Source: Clostridiales bacterium
Lineage (GTDB): Bacteria > Bacillota > Clostridia > Saccharofermentanales > Saccharofermentanaceae
Assembly: GCA_017958365.1 (NCBI GenBank)
Contig: JAGDCV010000040.1
Coordinates: 1 to 43,017, forward strand
DNA: 43,017 nt
Reading direction: 5' to 3'
Shown here: in pieces, positions 17,184-24,710 of the stretch
How the letters are laid out: each line of letters opens with the position of its first letter
Position numbering within the stretch: position 1 is the first letter of the stretch
Notes under the pieces: generated by a model
Database searches by the model: none
Seen by the model: the letters and a program-made list of their open reading frames with translations, nothing else
Told to the model about the DNA's origin: nothing
Translations under genes and position numbers: made by a program

Positions 17184-17353
17184 CAGAATGGATCATGGAC
17201 AACTTAGGAACGATTATTGTATCGGCAATTCTTATCGTGATAGTTGGTCTTGCTGTCGGATCTCTTATCAGAAAAAAGATCAAAGGAGAATCTACATGCG
17301 GATGCGGTTGCAGTAATTGTCCTGCGAGCAGTACATGTCATAAGAAGGTGTGA
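17180..17353 (+). CDS. FeoB-associated Cys-rich membrane protein
   Basis: 57-residue protein, too short for many gene finders. Residues about 8-30 form one hydrophobic helix (LGTIIVSAILIVIVGLAVG), followed by the basic RKKIKGE and a cysteine cluster: CGCGCSNCP and then CHKK. This matches the FeoB-associated Cys-rich membrane protein family found right after feoB in Firmicutes and is FeoC-like in position. Its ATG overlaps the feoB stop. It probably sits beside FeoB and may bind iron or sense redox state; the role is inferred from context. Confidence 0.9.
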   Translation: MTEWIMDNLGTIIVSAILIVIVGLAVGSLIRKKIKGESTCGCGCSNCPASSTCHKKV

Positions 17354-17386
17354 ATAGAAAGAAATACCTCCAGATTTAATATGCAG

Positions 17387-17416
17387 CCCCGGAATTCATT
17401 TCCGGGGTCTTTTTTA
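17387..17416 (+). terminator. Terminator of the feo operon
   Basis: CCCCGGAA (17387-17394) pairs with TTCCGGGG (17400-17407), with a five-base loop and a T-rich tail (TCTTTTTT). It lies 33 bases after the last feo gene. It has no T run on the other strand, so it does not serve the opposing vanZ operon. Confidence 0.93.
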
Positions 17417-17423
17417 TTTATTC

Positions 17424-17432
17424 TGTTATAAT
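17424..17432 (+). promoter_or_regulatory. Orphan extended -10 element
   Basis: TGTTATAAT fits the TGn-TATAAT extended -10. It lies between the feo terminator and the 3' end of the opposing vanZ-like gene. Downstream is a 25-codon ORF (ATG 17447 to TAG 17524) without a ribosome site. Transcription would run antisense into the vanZ-like gene. In this AT-rich gap a chance match is possible. Confidence 0.3.
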
Positions 17433-17531
17433 CATTCGACTGTTATATGGAAAATCTCCTCTTCCTAATTCACCAAAATTGTAATTATACCGAATTAGAA
17501 CTTATCCCAAATACAGGAATATAGATGGGCA

Positions 17532-18074
17532 TCACTCATAGCGATACTCTTTCCTTCCTTTACGAACGAGGTTGATCGTAAATGCGATCCTTATGATCAG
17601 GAGCATGATGACTACCCCTATCGCATCGATCAGTACATCACGGATCGATCCGTCACGTCCGTCAACAAACAACTGATGATATTCATCAACGGATGCTGTT
17701 AATAATGAAAGCCACATTGAGATAAGAATGTACATCTCGTTATCTGACTTAACAAGTTTGACCGGACTTTCCGAATAAGATCTCGATTCGGATATCAGAT
17801 TGGTATAACGGATTGCATTAAATGATAATGCCGTAAGAAGCATGTACTCAAGAACGTGAGCTATCTTCCTTAATACATATTCGGTAATAACCTCTTTACC
17901 GAACAGAAGTTCGACTATCTCAAGAGCCTTTGAGCTTCTGGCGCCGGAATCAACACCGTTTTCAGATGAAAGATAAAATAACATGGCTATCCATGTTCCT
18001 AGCAGTATCCAGGAAATGATTGCTGCAACAAGATATGTCAGTGATATATCACGCTTTTCAGTATTAATGCTCAT
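17532..18074 (-). CDS. VanZ-like family membrane protein
   Basis: 180-residue integral membrane protein with about four hydrophobic helices (near 14-36, 73-90, 112-128 and 145-168). VanZ-family signatures are present: RKIAHVLEYMLLTAL, and DEYHQLFVDGRDGSIRDVLIDAIG, whose DExxQ and GRxGxxxDVxxD-type pattern is diagnostic. VanZ gives low-level teicoplanin resistance in Enterococcus, but most chromosomal relatives have no known role. It is the last gene of the operon on this strand, four bases after smpB, whose stop is TAG. Confidence 0.88.
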   Translation of the reverse strand: MSINTEKRDISLTYLVAAIISWILLGTWIAMLFYLSSENGVDSGARSSKALEIVELLFGKEVITEYVLRKIAHVLEYMLLTALSFNAIRYTNLISESRSYSESPVKLVKSDNEMYILISMWLSLLTASVDEYHQLFVDGRDGSIRDVLIDAIGVVIMLLIIRIAFTINLVRKGRKEYRYE

Positions 18075-18077
18075 ACC

Positions 18078-18554
18078 CTATCGTCTTTCCCTGTTATTGC
18101 TCTTGATGGCTCTGTCTATCTCGCGTTTTGCCTGCTTTGAAGCCTCCGCATCACGCTTATCGTAGTTCTTCTTACCTCTGGCAAGTCCGATCTCGAACTT
18201 AACTTTACTGTCCTTAAAATAACACTTTGTAGGTACTAATGTAAGACCGTCAAGCTTGATCTTCGAGTATAACTTAATGATCTCCTTCTTATGCATCAGG
18301 AGTTTTCTTGTTCTCATGGGATCAAGATTAAAGCGGTTGCCGTGATCATAAGGACTGATATTTACGCCCAGAAGGAACATCTCTCCGCCTTTAACGGTTA
18401 CATAACTGTCTCTTAAGTTGACTTTACCCGCGCGAAGACTCTTGACCTCCGTTCCCGAGAGGACGATTCCGCATTCATATCGCTCTTCAATAAAATAGTC
18501 GTGATAGACTTTTCTATTCTCAGCTATTATCTTTATACCCTTTTCCCTAGGCAT
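18078..18554 (-). CDS. smpB: SsrA-binding protein SmpB
   Basis: Binds tmRNA and brings it to stalled ribosomes for trans-translation. The 158-residue protein shows the family order: IAENRKVYHDYFIEERYECGIVL, GTEVKSLRAGKVNLRDSY, LLGVNISPYDHGN, and a basic tail GKKNYDKRDAEASKQ ending in RERR. AGGAAG precedes the ATG, and the start is one base after the tsaD stop region. The tmRNA gene (ssrA), often nearby, was not found in the window. Its stop is TAG, which shows that amber is a normal stop in this genome. Confidence 0.97.
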   Translation of the reverse strand: MPREKGIKIIAENRKVYHDYFIEERYECGIVLSGTEVKSLRAGKVNLRDSYVTVKGGEMFLLGVNISPYDHGNRFNLDPMRTRKLLMHKKEIIKLYSKIKLDGLTLVPTKCYFKDSKVKFEIGLARGKKNYDKRDAEASKQAKREIDRAIKSNNRERR

Positions 18555-18555
18555 C

Positions 18556-19578
18556 TTATCTTCCTAATTTCAACGAAGGTGAAGCATTCAATGAAAGCTC
18601 ATCCCTTCTTCCTTTCAAATACTCAAAGTAACCTGCGGATGCTATCATTGCCGCGTTATCGGTACACAGTCTTAAGTTAGGATAGTATAGCTTAAGATCA
18701 TGCGAAACTGAAGCCTCGTCGAAAGCTTTTCGCAGGAAGGAGTTAGCAGAGACGCCTCCTGCAAGACATATTGTCTTTATTCCCGTCTGCTCGGAAGCTT
18801 TTACGGTGTTATTCACGAGGATATTCGCGATGTGATGCTGGTAAGATGCCGTAAAGTCTTTAATATCAATGGTTTCGCCCTTCTGCTTGGCCTGGTTTAT
18901 GATATTTAAGGCATTAGTCTTGATTCCCGAGAAAGAGAAATCCAGGGTGTCTTTCATGTGGGAACCCGCGAATTCATAGGCACCGGTATCCCCTCCCTGT
19001 CCTGCCTTATCCATCTTAGGTCCGCCCGGGTATCCTAAGCCTATGACTCTTGCTATCTTATCGATGGCTTCACCTGCGGCATCATCACGTGTCTTTCCCA
19101 AGATCTCAAGCTCTGTATAAGACTTAACGTGAACTATCTGAGTGTTTCCTCCGCTTACGCAAAGGCAGAGAAACTCAGGCTCGAGTTCCGGAAAACAAAG
19201 ATAATTCGCGCATATGTGACCGTGAAGATGGTTAACTCCGATCAAAGGTTTTCCAGTTGAAGCACAAAGCCCCTTAGCTGCGGAAAGACCTACAAGAAGT
19301 GCTCCCACAAGGCCTGGACCGTAGGTTACGGCAATTCCGTCGATCTGCTCGAGTGTAACTCCCGCCTCCTTTAATGCCGAATCGATACAAGGATAGATCG
19401 CGTCGACATGCATTCTTGATGCGAGTTCAGGAACAACGCCTCCGTACTGCTCGTGGAAGTCAGCCTGGGAAGCGATGATATCACTTAAGATCTCCCTGCC
19501 GTTCTTAACGACGGAAGCTGCGGTCTCATCACATGATGATTCTATGCCGAGAATTAATATGTCTTTATTCTGTTCCAT
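18556..19578 (-). CDS. tsaD: tRNA N6-adenosine threonylcarbamoyltransferase
   Basis: Transfers the threonylcarbamoyl group to A37 of ANN-decoding tRNAs, working with TsaB and TsaE. The 340-residue ASKHA-fold chain starts ILGIESSCDETAASVV, carries the metal motif NHLHGH (H117, H121), YGPGLVGALLVG, CVSGGNTQIV and CLAGGVSANSFLR, all canonical. Length is normal. It lies directly downstream of the hydrolase-fold gene (TAA stop next to the ATG) and upstream of smpB. Confidence 0.97.
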   Translation of the reverse strand: MEQNKDILILGIESSCDETAASVVKNGREILSDIIASQADFHEQYGGVVPELASRMHVDAIYPCIDSALKEAGVTLEQIDGIAVTYGPGLVGALLVGLSAAKGLCASTGKPLIGVNHLHGHICANYLCFPELEPEFLCLCVSGGNTQIVHVKSYTELEILGKTRDDAAGEAIDKIARVIGLGYPGGPKMDKAGQGGDTGAYEFAGSHMKDTLDFSFSGIKTNALNIINQAKQKGETIDIKDFTASYQHHIANILVNNTVKASEQTGIKTICLAGGVSANSFLRKAFDEASVSHDLKLYYPNLRLCTDNAAMIASAGYFEYLKGRRDELSLNASPSLKLGR

Positions 19579-19579
19579 G

Positions 19580-20617
19580 TTATGAGCTCGCTATGAAATA
19601 GGATTGCATGTAAGTCATTATGGTTTCTATATATGCATCTTTACCGATCTTGAACGACTCAAGATAACCTGCACCGGGGATCATCCTTGATACGGTAAGG
19701 CTTATATTCAATCTGTTTCTCTCTTCAACAATCTGGGAGATCTTATCTGCACCGATGAAAGTATCGTGACCTCCGTAGATGATGCACACGGGTATCTGTA
19801 TTCTTGATATCTCTGCAACCAGATTAACTGCCCCGCTCTCACCTGCCGACAGTCTTATCGCATACGGAACAAAGTTCTGGGTTATGTTACCGAGGAACTC
19901 TGTCTGTTCAACACGTGCTCTTATGTAATCGTCAGAACTCTTTGCAGGAGAATCAAATATCATTCCGATAATATAAGACTTATCAAAACCGAGTCTTCTT
20001 ACCTCATAGGAATAATCATTAAGATCAGCCTCTGACAATCCCGGATCGGGCAATGTATCATAAGCTAACATGCTTGCGGTGCAACCGGTACCGATGCCGT
20101 ATAGAACAACGTTCTTCGTAACTGAGATCATTCTTACCTGGGCGATAGCACCCATTACATCCTGCCACTCAAGGTAGCCGTAATTACAGACATCACCTTC
20201 CGACTCACCGGAGTTTCTCTGGTCAAACAGGAAGACATTATAGTGGTTCTCAAGAAGCTGCTCCACAAGGTCGATCATGTTAACGCCAAAAGGAAGTCTG
20301 TTGGAACCCGCATCGTGAACTACGATTACTGTCGTTATGGGATTATCAGTCTGGAAGAACCAGCCTGACAGGTTAGTCTGTCCGTCAAATGATTCAAAAG
20401 AACATGTTGAATATGAAGGAAGGATATTCGAAGGAATGTTGGAAACTGAGGTCTTATCGATATTCATGAGGTGGTTTGATGATGAAATCGTAAGTACGAC
20501 AAAGAATATGAGCGCTGCTGCAAGAACGCTCAATATCAACGCGAATCTTACGATAAATCCTGATCCGCTCCTTCGTCTTCCTCTGCTGTCAACAGCTTCC
20601 TGAAATCCCTGAGTCAT
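19580..20617 (-). CDS. Membrane-anchored alpha/beta-hydrolase-fold protein, triad apparently lost
   Basis: 345 residues. A basic N-terminus (RGRRRSGSG) leads into one membrane helix at about 22-45, so the domain probably lies outside the cell. The alpha/beta-hydrolase fold is recognisable: VIVVHDAGSNR, FLFDQRNSGESEGD, and CIIYGGHDTFIGADK with D285. The nucleophile elbow, however, reads VLYGIGTGCTA, with G176 where GxSxG has serine, and the His segment reads PGAGYLESF, with Y318 where GAGH is usual. Ser and His therefore seem to be missing while Asp remains. Relatives of this layout are serine hydrolases of the YqkD/BAAT-like type. Function is unknown; a non-catalytic or altered role is inferred. 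Encoded between dut and tsaD. Confidence 0.8.
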   Translation of the reverse strand: MTQGFQEAVDSRGRRRSGSGFIVRFALILSVLAAALIFFVVLTISSSNHLMNIDKTSVSNIPSNILPSYSTCSFESFDGQTNLSGWFFQTDNPITTVIVVHDAGSNRLPFGVNMIDLVEQLLENHYNVFLFDQRNSGESEGDVCNYGYLEWQDVMGAIAQVRMISVTKNVVLYGIGTGCTASMLAYDTLPDPGLSEADLNDYSYEVRRLGFDKSYIIGMIFDSPAKSSDDYIRARVEQTEFLGNITQNFVPYAIRLSAGESGAVNLVAEISRIQIPVCIIYGGHDTFIGADKISQIVEERNRLNISLTVSRMIPGAGYLESFKIGKDAYIETIMTYMQSYFIASS

Positions 20618-20626
20618 AATACCCCG

Positions 20627-21127
20627 TCAGGAAATACCTGAGTGGCCGAATCCGCCGCCTCTGTCTTCACCGATATCCTTAACCGAATCAACAAACTCGA
20701 TATCGGCATACTCAACTTTGTTAAGCACCATCTGAGCAACACGGTCACCCTTGCGGATGAGATATGTTCCGTGTTTGCAGCCATTATCTTCAAGAGTAAA
20801 AGGAGCTTCCTCGGAGGCATCCTCTCTCATGGATGCATTATAGATGATCACATTAACTTCATCCCTGTAACCGCAGTCGATGGTTCCGGGGGAATTCGGA
20901 ACTCTTAAAGGAGTCTTAAGTGAGATTCCGCTTCTAGGTCTGATCTGAACCTCATATCCGTAAGGGATCGCCATCTTAAGTCCGGTGGGAACCAGGACAC
21001 TGCATCCGGGCTTAACAAGAATATCTTCACAGGAATAAAGATCCATGCCGGCATCTCCGTCATTGGCATACTTCGGCATGGCTGCCTCTTCCCTGCATTT
21101 CTCGAGCGGTAATTTTATCTTGCTCAT
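20627..21127 (-). CDS. dut: dUTP diphosphatase
   Basis: Hydrolyses dUTP to dUMP and pyrophosphate, protecting DNA and feeding dTMP synthesis. All five motifs are visible in the 166-residue chain: GDAGMDLYS, RPRSGIS, GTIDCGYRDEV, RKGDRVAQMVL and the P-loop-like EDRGGGFGHSG. About 25 residues (98-122) between motifs 3 and 4 form a longer loop than in the shortest homologues. ATG 21127 is preferred because GGAGG lies just upstream; an earlier ATG at 21142 precedes that site. The start lies one base after the U32-gene stop. Confidence 0.95.
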   Translation of the reverse strand: MSKIKLPLEKCREEAAMPKYANDGDAGMDLYSCEDILVKPGCSVLVPTGLKMAIPYGYEVQIRPRSGISLKTPLRVPNSPGTIDCGYRDEVNVIIYNASMREDASEEAPFTLEDNGCKHGTYLIRKGDRVAQMVLNKVEYADIEFVDSVKDIGEDRGGGFGHSGIS

Positions 21128-21128
21128 C

Positions 21129-23363
21129 TTATACCTCCACATAACATTTAATTACATCATAACCCATATCCGAAGCCTCCATCGCATCGCCATCGTCGAA
21201 AAGGTACTTGGCAGGACCCAAGATAACTGAGGAACAATCCAGAGGATGCGTTAAGACACGGATATCGTCATTTCCCTCATCCGGTGTTAAAGTATAACAC
21301 CCCTTCCCCTTACATGCCCTGCAGCCCGTTTTGTTGCGGCCAACTGGACAGAAATCAGATTGCATCCAGGGGATAAGGCCTCCGCAATGAAGGTAAACCG
21401 TACCGTTTCCTCCTGCACTGTTAAGCATCTTTAATGCATCAGAAGGAGATACTTCATATGAGATAAATGCTTCACCCGTATCATCAAGTGTATTCTTAAG
21501 TGAAACGGAATTATATATATTGGTTCCGGCTGTAGGAACGAATCTAATATCCTTGATCTTAGTAAACGAAGCATACTCCCTGTCATGACAAAAATCAGGA
21601 GTAACGAGCATAAGCTCCTTTCCGGTTCTTTGTATGATCTCATCGATCTTTGATTTACCTTCAGAAGATGAATAATCGTAGACGGAGAAAGCAAGTATGT
21701 CCGTTTCTTCAGGATCTGCCTTATATGAAATTAAAGAAGGATAATATCTTAATACTCTTACCGATCCTTCAGAAGAAGATTTGGTATCACTTATGTCATC
21801 AATAAAGAACTCTTCAACAGCCGTATGGGATGCTTCACTTATAAGTTCTGACGATAAAGTCTCGAGGAGACCTCTTCTTAATTCGTTGATATCCTTTACC
21901 GAACAGTTAACATCCTCACCTGATATATAGAACTCATCAACAGTAAAAGGCGTTGAACCTGTCTTTCTGAACTGTTCTTCGATTCGCCCGGAAGATAAAG
22001 CACCTCTTCCCTCGTTATCATATCTTAATTCGTCTTCAGCAAATACGTCTTCAAAAGGTCCGTCAGTCACTCTTGCGGATGCTTTCAATAAACCGTCATG
22101 AGAAGAATCAAAGGTAATATCTATATGCGTCTTACGAGGTTTATCAGACTTATTGTCAAATGAATGATTCATAAGATAGACAGTAAGATCATCAGGAAGG
22201 TCCTTAATGGCTGAAGGATGAAGTCCCTTAACCACATAATTATCTTTAAATCTTGTAACCTTACCTACAGGGAAAGACTTTATCTCACCGTCTCTGTTTC
22301 TTAATGAAAGGTAATCGCCCCTGGAAGGCTCATATGAGCCCTTTGAAGGTCTGATGGTGATCGTTCCCTCTTTACAGTCGCGAAGCGTAATCTTGCCTAT
22401 CTTGAGGCCGTATTTACCGACATACTCTCCGGAGAGCAATTCCTGATCCTTGGTTCCCGTCAAATACTGGGACGTGAAGCTTCCTCCCCTGTTAAAGTTA
22501 ACGAGCAGTTCTCTTCCCGCTTGATCTAACATCTGACCTGTAAGCGTACCGTCATAATAAGCATCGATTATCCTTCTGTAGACCGTGACGGCAGTCTTAA
22601 CATAATCGATATCTCTCATCCTGCCTTCGATCTTTAAAGACGATACTCCTGCTTCTATCAATTCGGGAACGAATGACAAAGCACTTCTGTCCTTAGCTGA
22701 CAGCAAGTGTCCCTCGTGAATAGTCTTGGACCCGTCAGACAACGTATATCTTTGACGGCACGGCTGTGCACAAAGTCCCCTGTTTCCTGATCTGGTACCG
22801 CTCTTATTCATTGAAGAGAATAGACATAATCCCGACGTGCAGACACAGACAGCTCCGTGCACGAATACTTCAGTCTCGATATTAAGCTTGTTACCAAGCT
22901 TGCTTCTGTCGCTTATCTCTTTTAATGAAAGCTCTCTCGGAAGAACGACCCGCGTAAATCCCCTGCCCTTTAAAGAAGAGAACTTATCGGCACTATATAC
23001 ATTCATCTGAGTAGAAGCATGCATAGGTATGGAAGGATACTTCTTATGAATAAGCGAAGCGAGTCCCATATCCTGTACCAGGATCGCATCAACGCCTGCG
23101 TTATAAGCTTCACAAGCGATATTAACAGCTTCATCTATCTCGTTATCATCAACGAGAGTATTCAAAGTAAGATGAACAAATGACGATCTTTCATGAGCAT
23201 AAGCACAACACTCGGCAAGATCATCCATCGTAAGATTGGAAGCATTCATCCTCGCATTATAAAGATCTATTCCGCAATATACGGCATCGGCACCCGCATC
23301 TACCGCTGCTTTAAAGATCTCCTTGTTGCCCGCAGGTGCAAGAAGCTCAATCTTCTTTCTCAT
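21129..23363 (-). CDS. Peptidase U32-family protein (RlhA/TrhP-like RNA hydroxylation candidate)
   Basis: 744 residues. The N-terminus KIELLAPAGNKEIFKAAVDAG opens the U32 barrel, and the signature cysteines follow in CVCTSGLCLFSS and NRGLCAQPCRQRY. The middle has the extended region found in long Firmicute U32 proteins, and a second Cys cluster, CPVGRNKTGCRACKGKGCY, lies near the C-terminus. The family was first called collagenase-like, but several members (RlhA, TrhP) hydroxylate rRNA or tRNA using prephenate; which RNA this one acts on is unknown. ATG 23363 is chosen over a TTG two codons earlier; the site overlaps the zapA end by 17 bases. Confidence 0.88.
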   Translation of the reverse strand: MRKKIELLAPAGNKEIFKAAVDAGADAVYCGIDLYNARMNASNLTMDDLAECCAYAHERSSFVHLTLNTLVDDNEIDEAVNIACEAYNAGVDAILVQDMGLASLIHKKYPSIPMHASTQMNVYSADKFSSLKGRGFTRVVLPRELSLKEISDRSKLGNKLNIETEVFVHGAVCVCTSGLCLFSSMNKSGTRSGNRGLCAQPCRQRYTLSDGSKTIHEGHLLSAKDRSALSFVPELIEAGVSSLKIEGRMRDIDYVKTAVTVYRRIIDAYYDGTLTGQMLDQAGRELLVNFNRGGSFTSQYLTGTKDQELLSGEYVGKYGLKIGKITLRDCKEGTITIRPSKGSYEPSRGDYLSLRNRDGEIKSFPVGKVTRFKDNYVVKGLHPSAIKDLPDDLTVYLMNHSFDNKSDKPRKTHIDITFDSSHDGLLKASARVTDGPFEDVFAEDELRYDNEGRGALSSGRIEEQFRKTGSTPFTVDEFYISGEDVNCSVKDINELRRGLLETLSSELISEASHTAVEEFFIDDISDTKSSSEGSVRVLRYYPSLISYKADPEETDILAFSVYDYSSSEGKSKIDEIIQRTGKELMLVTPDFCHDREYASFTKIKDIRFVPTAGTNIYNSVSLKNTLDDTGEAFISYEVSPSDALKMLNSAGGNGTVYLHCGGLIPWMQSDFCPVGRNKTGCRACKGKGCYTLTPDEGNDDIRVLTHPLDCSSVILGPAKYLFDDGDAMEASDMGYDVIKCYVEV

Positions 23364-23775
23364 TAGCAAGCAGCTCCATCGGAGTAGGTTCGAGTTTTTC
23401 TTTCTCTTCCTCTATGGAAACCTTCTGCTGAAGGTACATAAGTTCAGTTCTCATATTGGAATTCTCATCCTTAAGGGTAAGGATCCTGTCGCAGGCATCG
23501 ATAAGCGAAAGTGCATTTATCTTTGAATTTGTAAGACCGGGATTCGATTCCTTTGTATCCGTTAAGATCTCATTGGCAAGAGCAGCGATCTTTCTAATCC
23601 TTCCCTCGCTTATATTCTCAGTACAGCCAAGAAGGTAAAGATTACCATTGATCTCGACTGATACTCTCTTGGGAAGTTCAGCATCTTCCTTCTTGGGCTT
23701 TTTAAGGCTTTCTCTCTTTGCGATCTTCTCTTCAAGGGTCTGCTTGGGCTTTTGCTCAGTAAGATCCTGGCTCAT
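23347..23775 (-). CDS. zapA: ZapA-like cell division protein
   Basis: Stabilises FtsZ filaments at the Z-ring. The ZapA domain starts near residue 37 (RVSVEINGNLYLLGC), continues with RIRKIAALANEIL and is followed by a coiled coil (DACDRILTLKDENSNMRTELMYLQQKV) ending in an acidic tail. Ahead of it is a Lys/Glu-rich extension. The ATG is preceded immediately by AAGGGG with no spacer, so the ribosome site is badly placed. Upstream, in the same frame and separated only by TGA-TAT-AAG-GGG, is a 37-codon ORF with a good ribosome site, so translation may be coupled to it or may come from readthrough. It overlaps the start of the U32 gene. Confidence 0.85.
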   Translation of the reverse strand: MSQDLTEQKPKQTLEEKIAKRESLKKPKKEDAELPKRVSVEINGNLYLLGCTENISEGRIRKIAALANEILTDTKESNPGLTNSKINALSLIDACDRILTLKDENSNMRTELMYLQQKVSIEEEKEKLEPTPMELLANEKED

Positions 23776-23784
23776 CCCCTTATA

Positions 23785-23898
23785 TCATTGCTCATAAGTA
23801 GCTATGGGAGGAAGATCTTCAGCCGATACGGGAGAAGATTTCTTCTTAAGATTCTTATTAGAATACTTGCTCATGATGCTCTGGGATGATTTTTTCAT
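23785..23898 (-). CDS. Small 37-residue ORF in frame with zapA
   Basis: A short Lys/Ser-rich protein: it starts MKKSSQSIMSKYSNKN, continues with a KKKSS segment and ends PPIATYEQ. AGAGGTG lies about six bases before the ATG. It fills the only gap between rsmA and zapA and lies in the same reading frame as zapA, separated by a TGA and three sense codons. I do not recognise it. It may be a real small protein, a coupling leader for zapA, or the true N-terminus of a longer ZapA split by a nonsense codon. It falls below common minimum-length cut-offs. Confidence 0.55.
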   Translation of the reverse strand: MKKSSQSIMSKYSNKNLKKKSSPVSAEDLPPIATYEQ

Positions 23899-23909
23899 GT
23901 TTACACCTC

Positions 23910-24707
23910 TTAAGCCTGTTTGTTACCACTCTCTATTATAGCATTATATAGGCTCCAAAGTGCTTCAGGTTCTAACTGTTCTGCACGGCAATTATGGTCT
24001 ATATTCAACAAATCAAGCTGATCCTCTATGCCCTTAACGTTATTAAGCAGTTTCTTGCGCCTCATCCTGAAGACCTGGTCAAGGAAATTTACAAGTCCCT
24101 GATCAAGCGTCCTCTCCCCTTTTGTAAGGCTTATGACACATGAAGTAGTATTGGGAGCGGGTATGAAAGCGGACCTTTGAACCGTGAATTCCTTCACGAC
24201 ATTACCATAGAGGCTGCAAAGCACCGATAAAGGACCATACTGCTTCGTTCCGGGCTTCGCAACAACCCTGTTAAACGCATCCTCTTCTATCATGAAGACC
24301 ATCTTCCCTGCATTAACACACTCTGCGAAAAGCTTCTTCATTATATCCGTCATGACATAATAAGGAAGATTGCTCACGATTTTATCAAAGCCGGGAGCCC
24401 CGTAGTCTTTAAGCTTAAGGAAATCAGAGACAATTATCTTTGCATTAAGCCCTTCCTTTTCCCCAAGGAACGAGGCAAGACGCTTATCTATCTCAACTAA
24501 CGTAAGATTATCCGTAAGACCGGATAAAGGCAACGACAGACTTCCTAACCCCGGGCCTATCTCCAATACTTTATCGCTTTTTTTGATATCACAAAGATCT
24601 ACGATGTCGCTTATGATGTTTTCATCTGACAAAAAGTTCTGCCCGAACTTTAATTCGGGCGAGAAACCTGTTTGCTCATTAAGCTTTATCAAATCATCCC
24701 TGATCAT
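23910..24707 (-). CDS. rsmA: 16S rRNA (adenine1518/1519-N6)-dimethyltransferase
   Basis: SAM-dependent enzyme (KsgA) dimethylating two adjacent adenines in the 3' helix of 16S rRNA late in 30S assembly. It starts with FGQNFLSDE, has the SAM motif VLEIGPGLGSLS, the second-strand acidic LVEIDKRL, and the catalytic NLPYYV motif, followed by the C-terminal helical domain. Length is about 265 residues, as usual. I place the start at ATG 24707, one codon inside a TTG at 24710; both follow the purL TAA directly, and no ribosome site is visible, suggesting coupling to purL. Confidence 0.96.
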   Translation of the reverse strand: MIRDDLIKLNEQTGFSPELKFGQNFLSDENIISDIVDLCDIKKSDKVLEIGPGLGSLSLPLSGLTDNLTLVEIDKRLASFLGEKEGLNAKIIVSDFLKLKDYGAPGFDKIVSNLPYYVMTDIMKKLFAECVNAGKMVFMIEEDAFNRVVAKPGTKQYGPLSVLCSLYGNVVKEFTVQRSAFIPAPNTTSCVISLTKGERTLDQGLVNFLDQVFRMRRKKLLNNVKGIEDQLDLLNIDHNCRAEQLEPEALWSLYNAIIESGNKQA

Positions 24708-24710
24708 CAA

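Noticed and set aside
17484..17489. A TATAAT on the - strand, with TTGGGA 16 bp upstream, as an antisense promoter into feo
   Set aside because: The -35 is poor and the stretch is AT-rich, so a chance match is likely.
17447..17524. A 25-codon ORF as a real gene
   Set aside because: No ribosome site, no recognisable features, and the region is short and AT-rich; kept only as part of the orphan-promoter observation.
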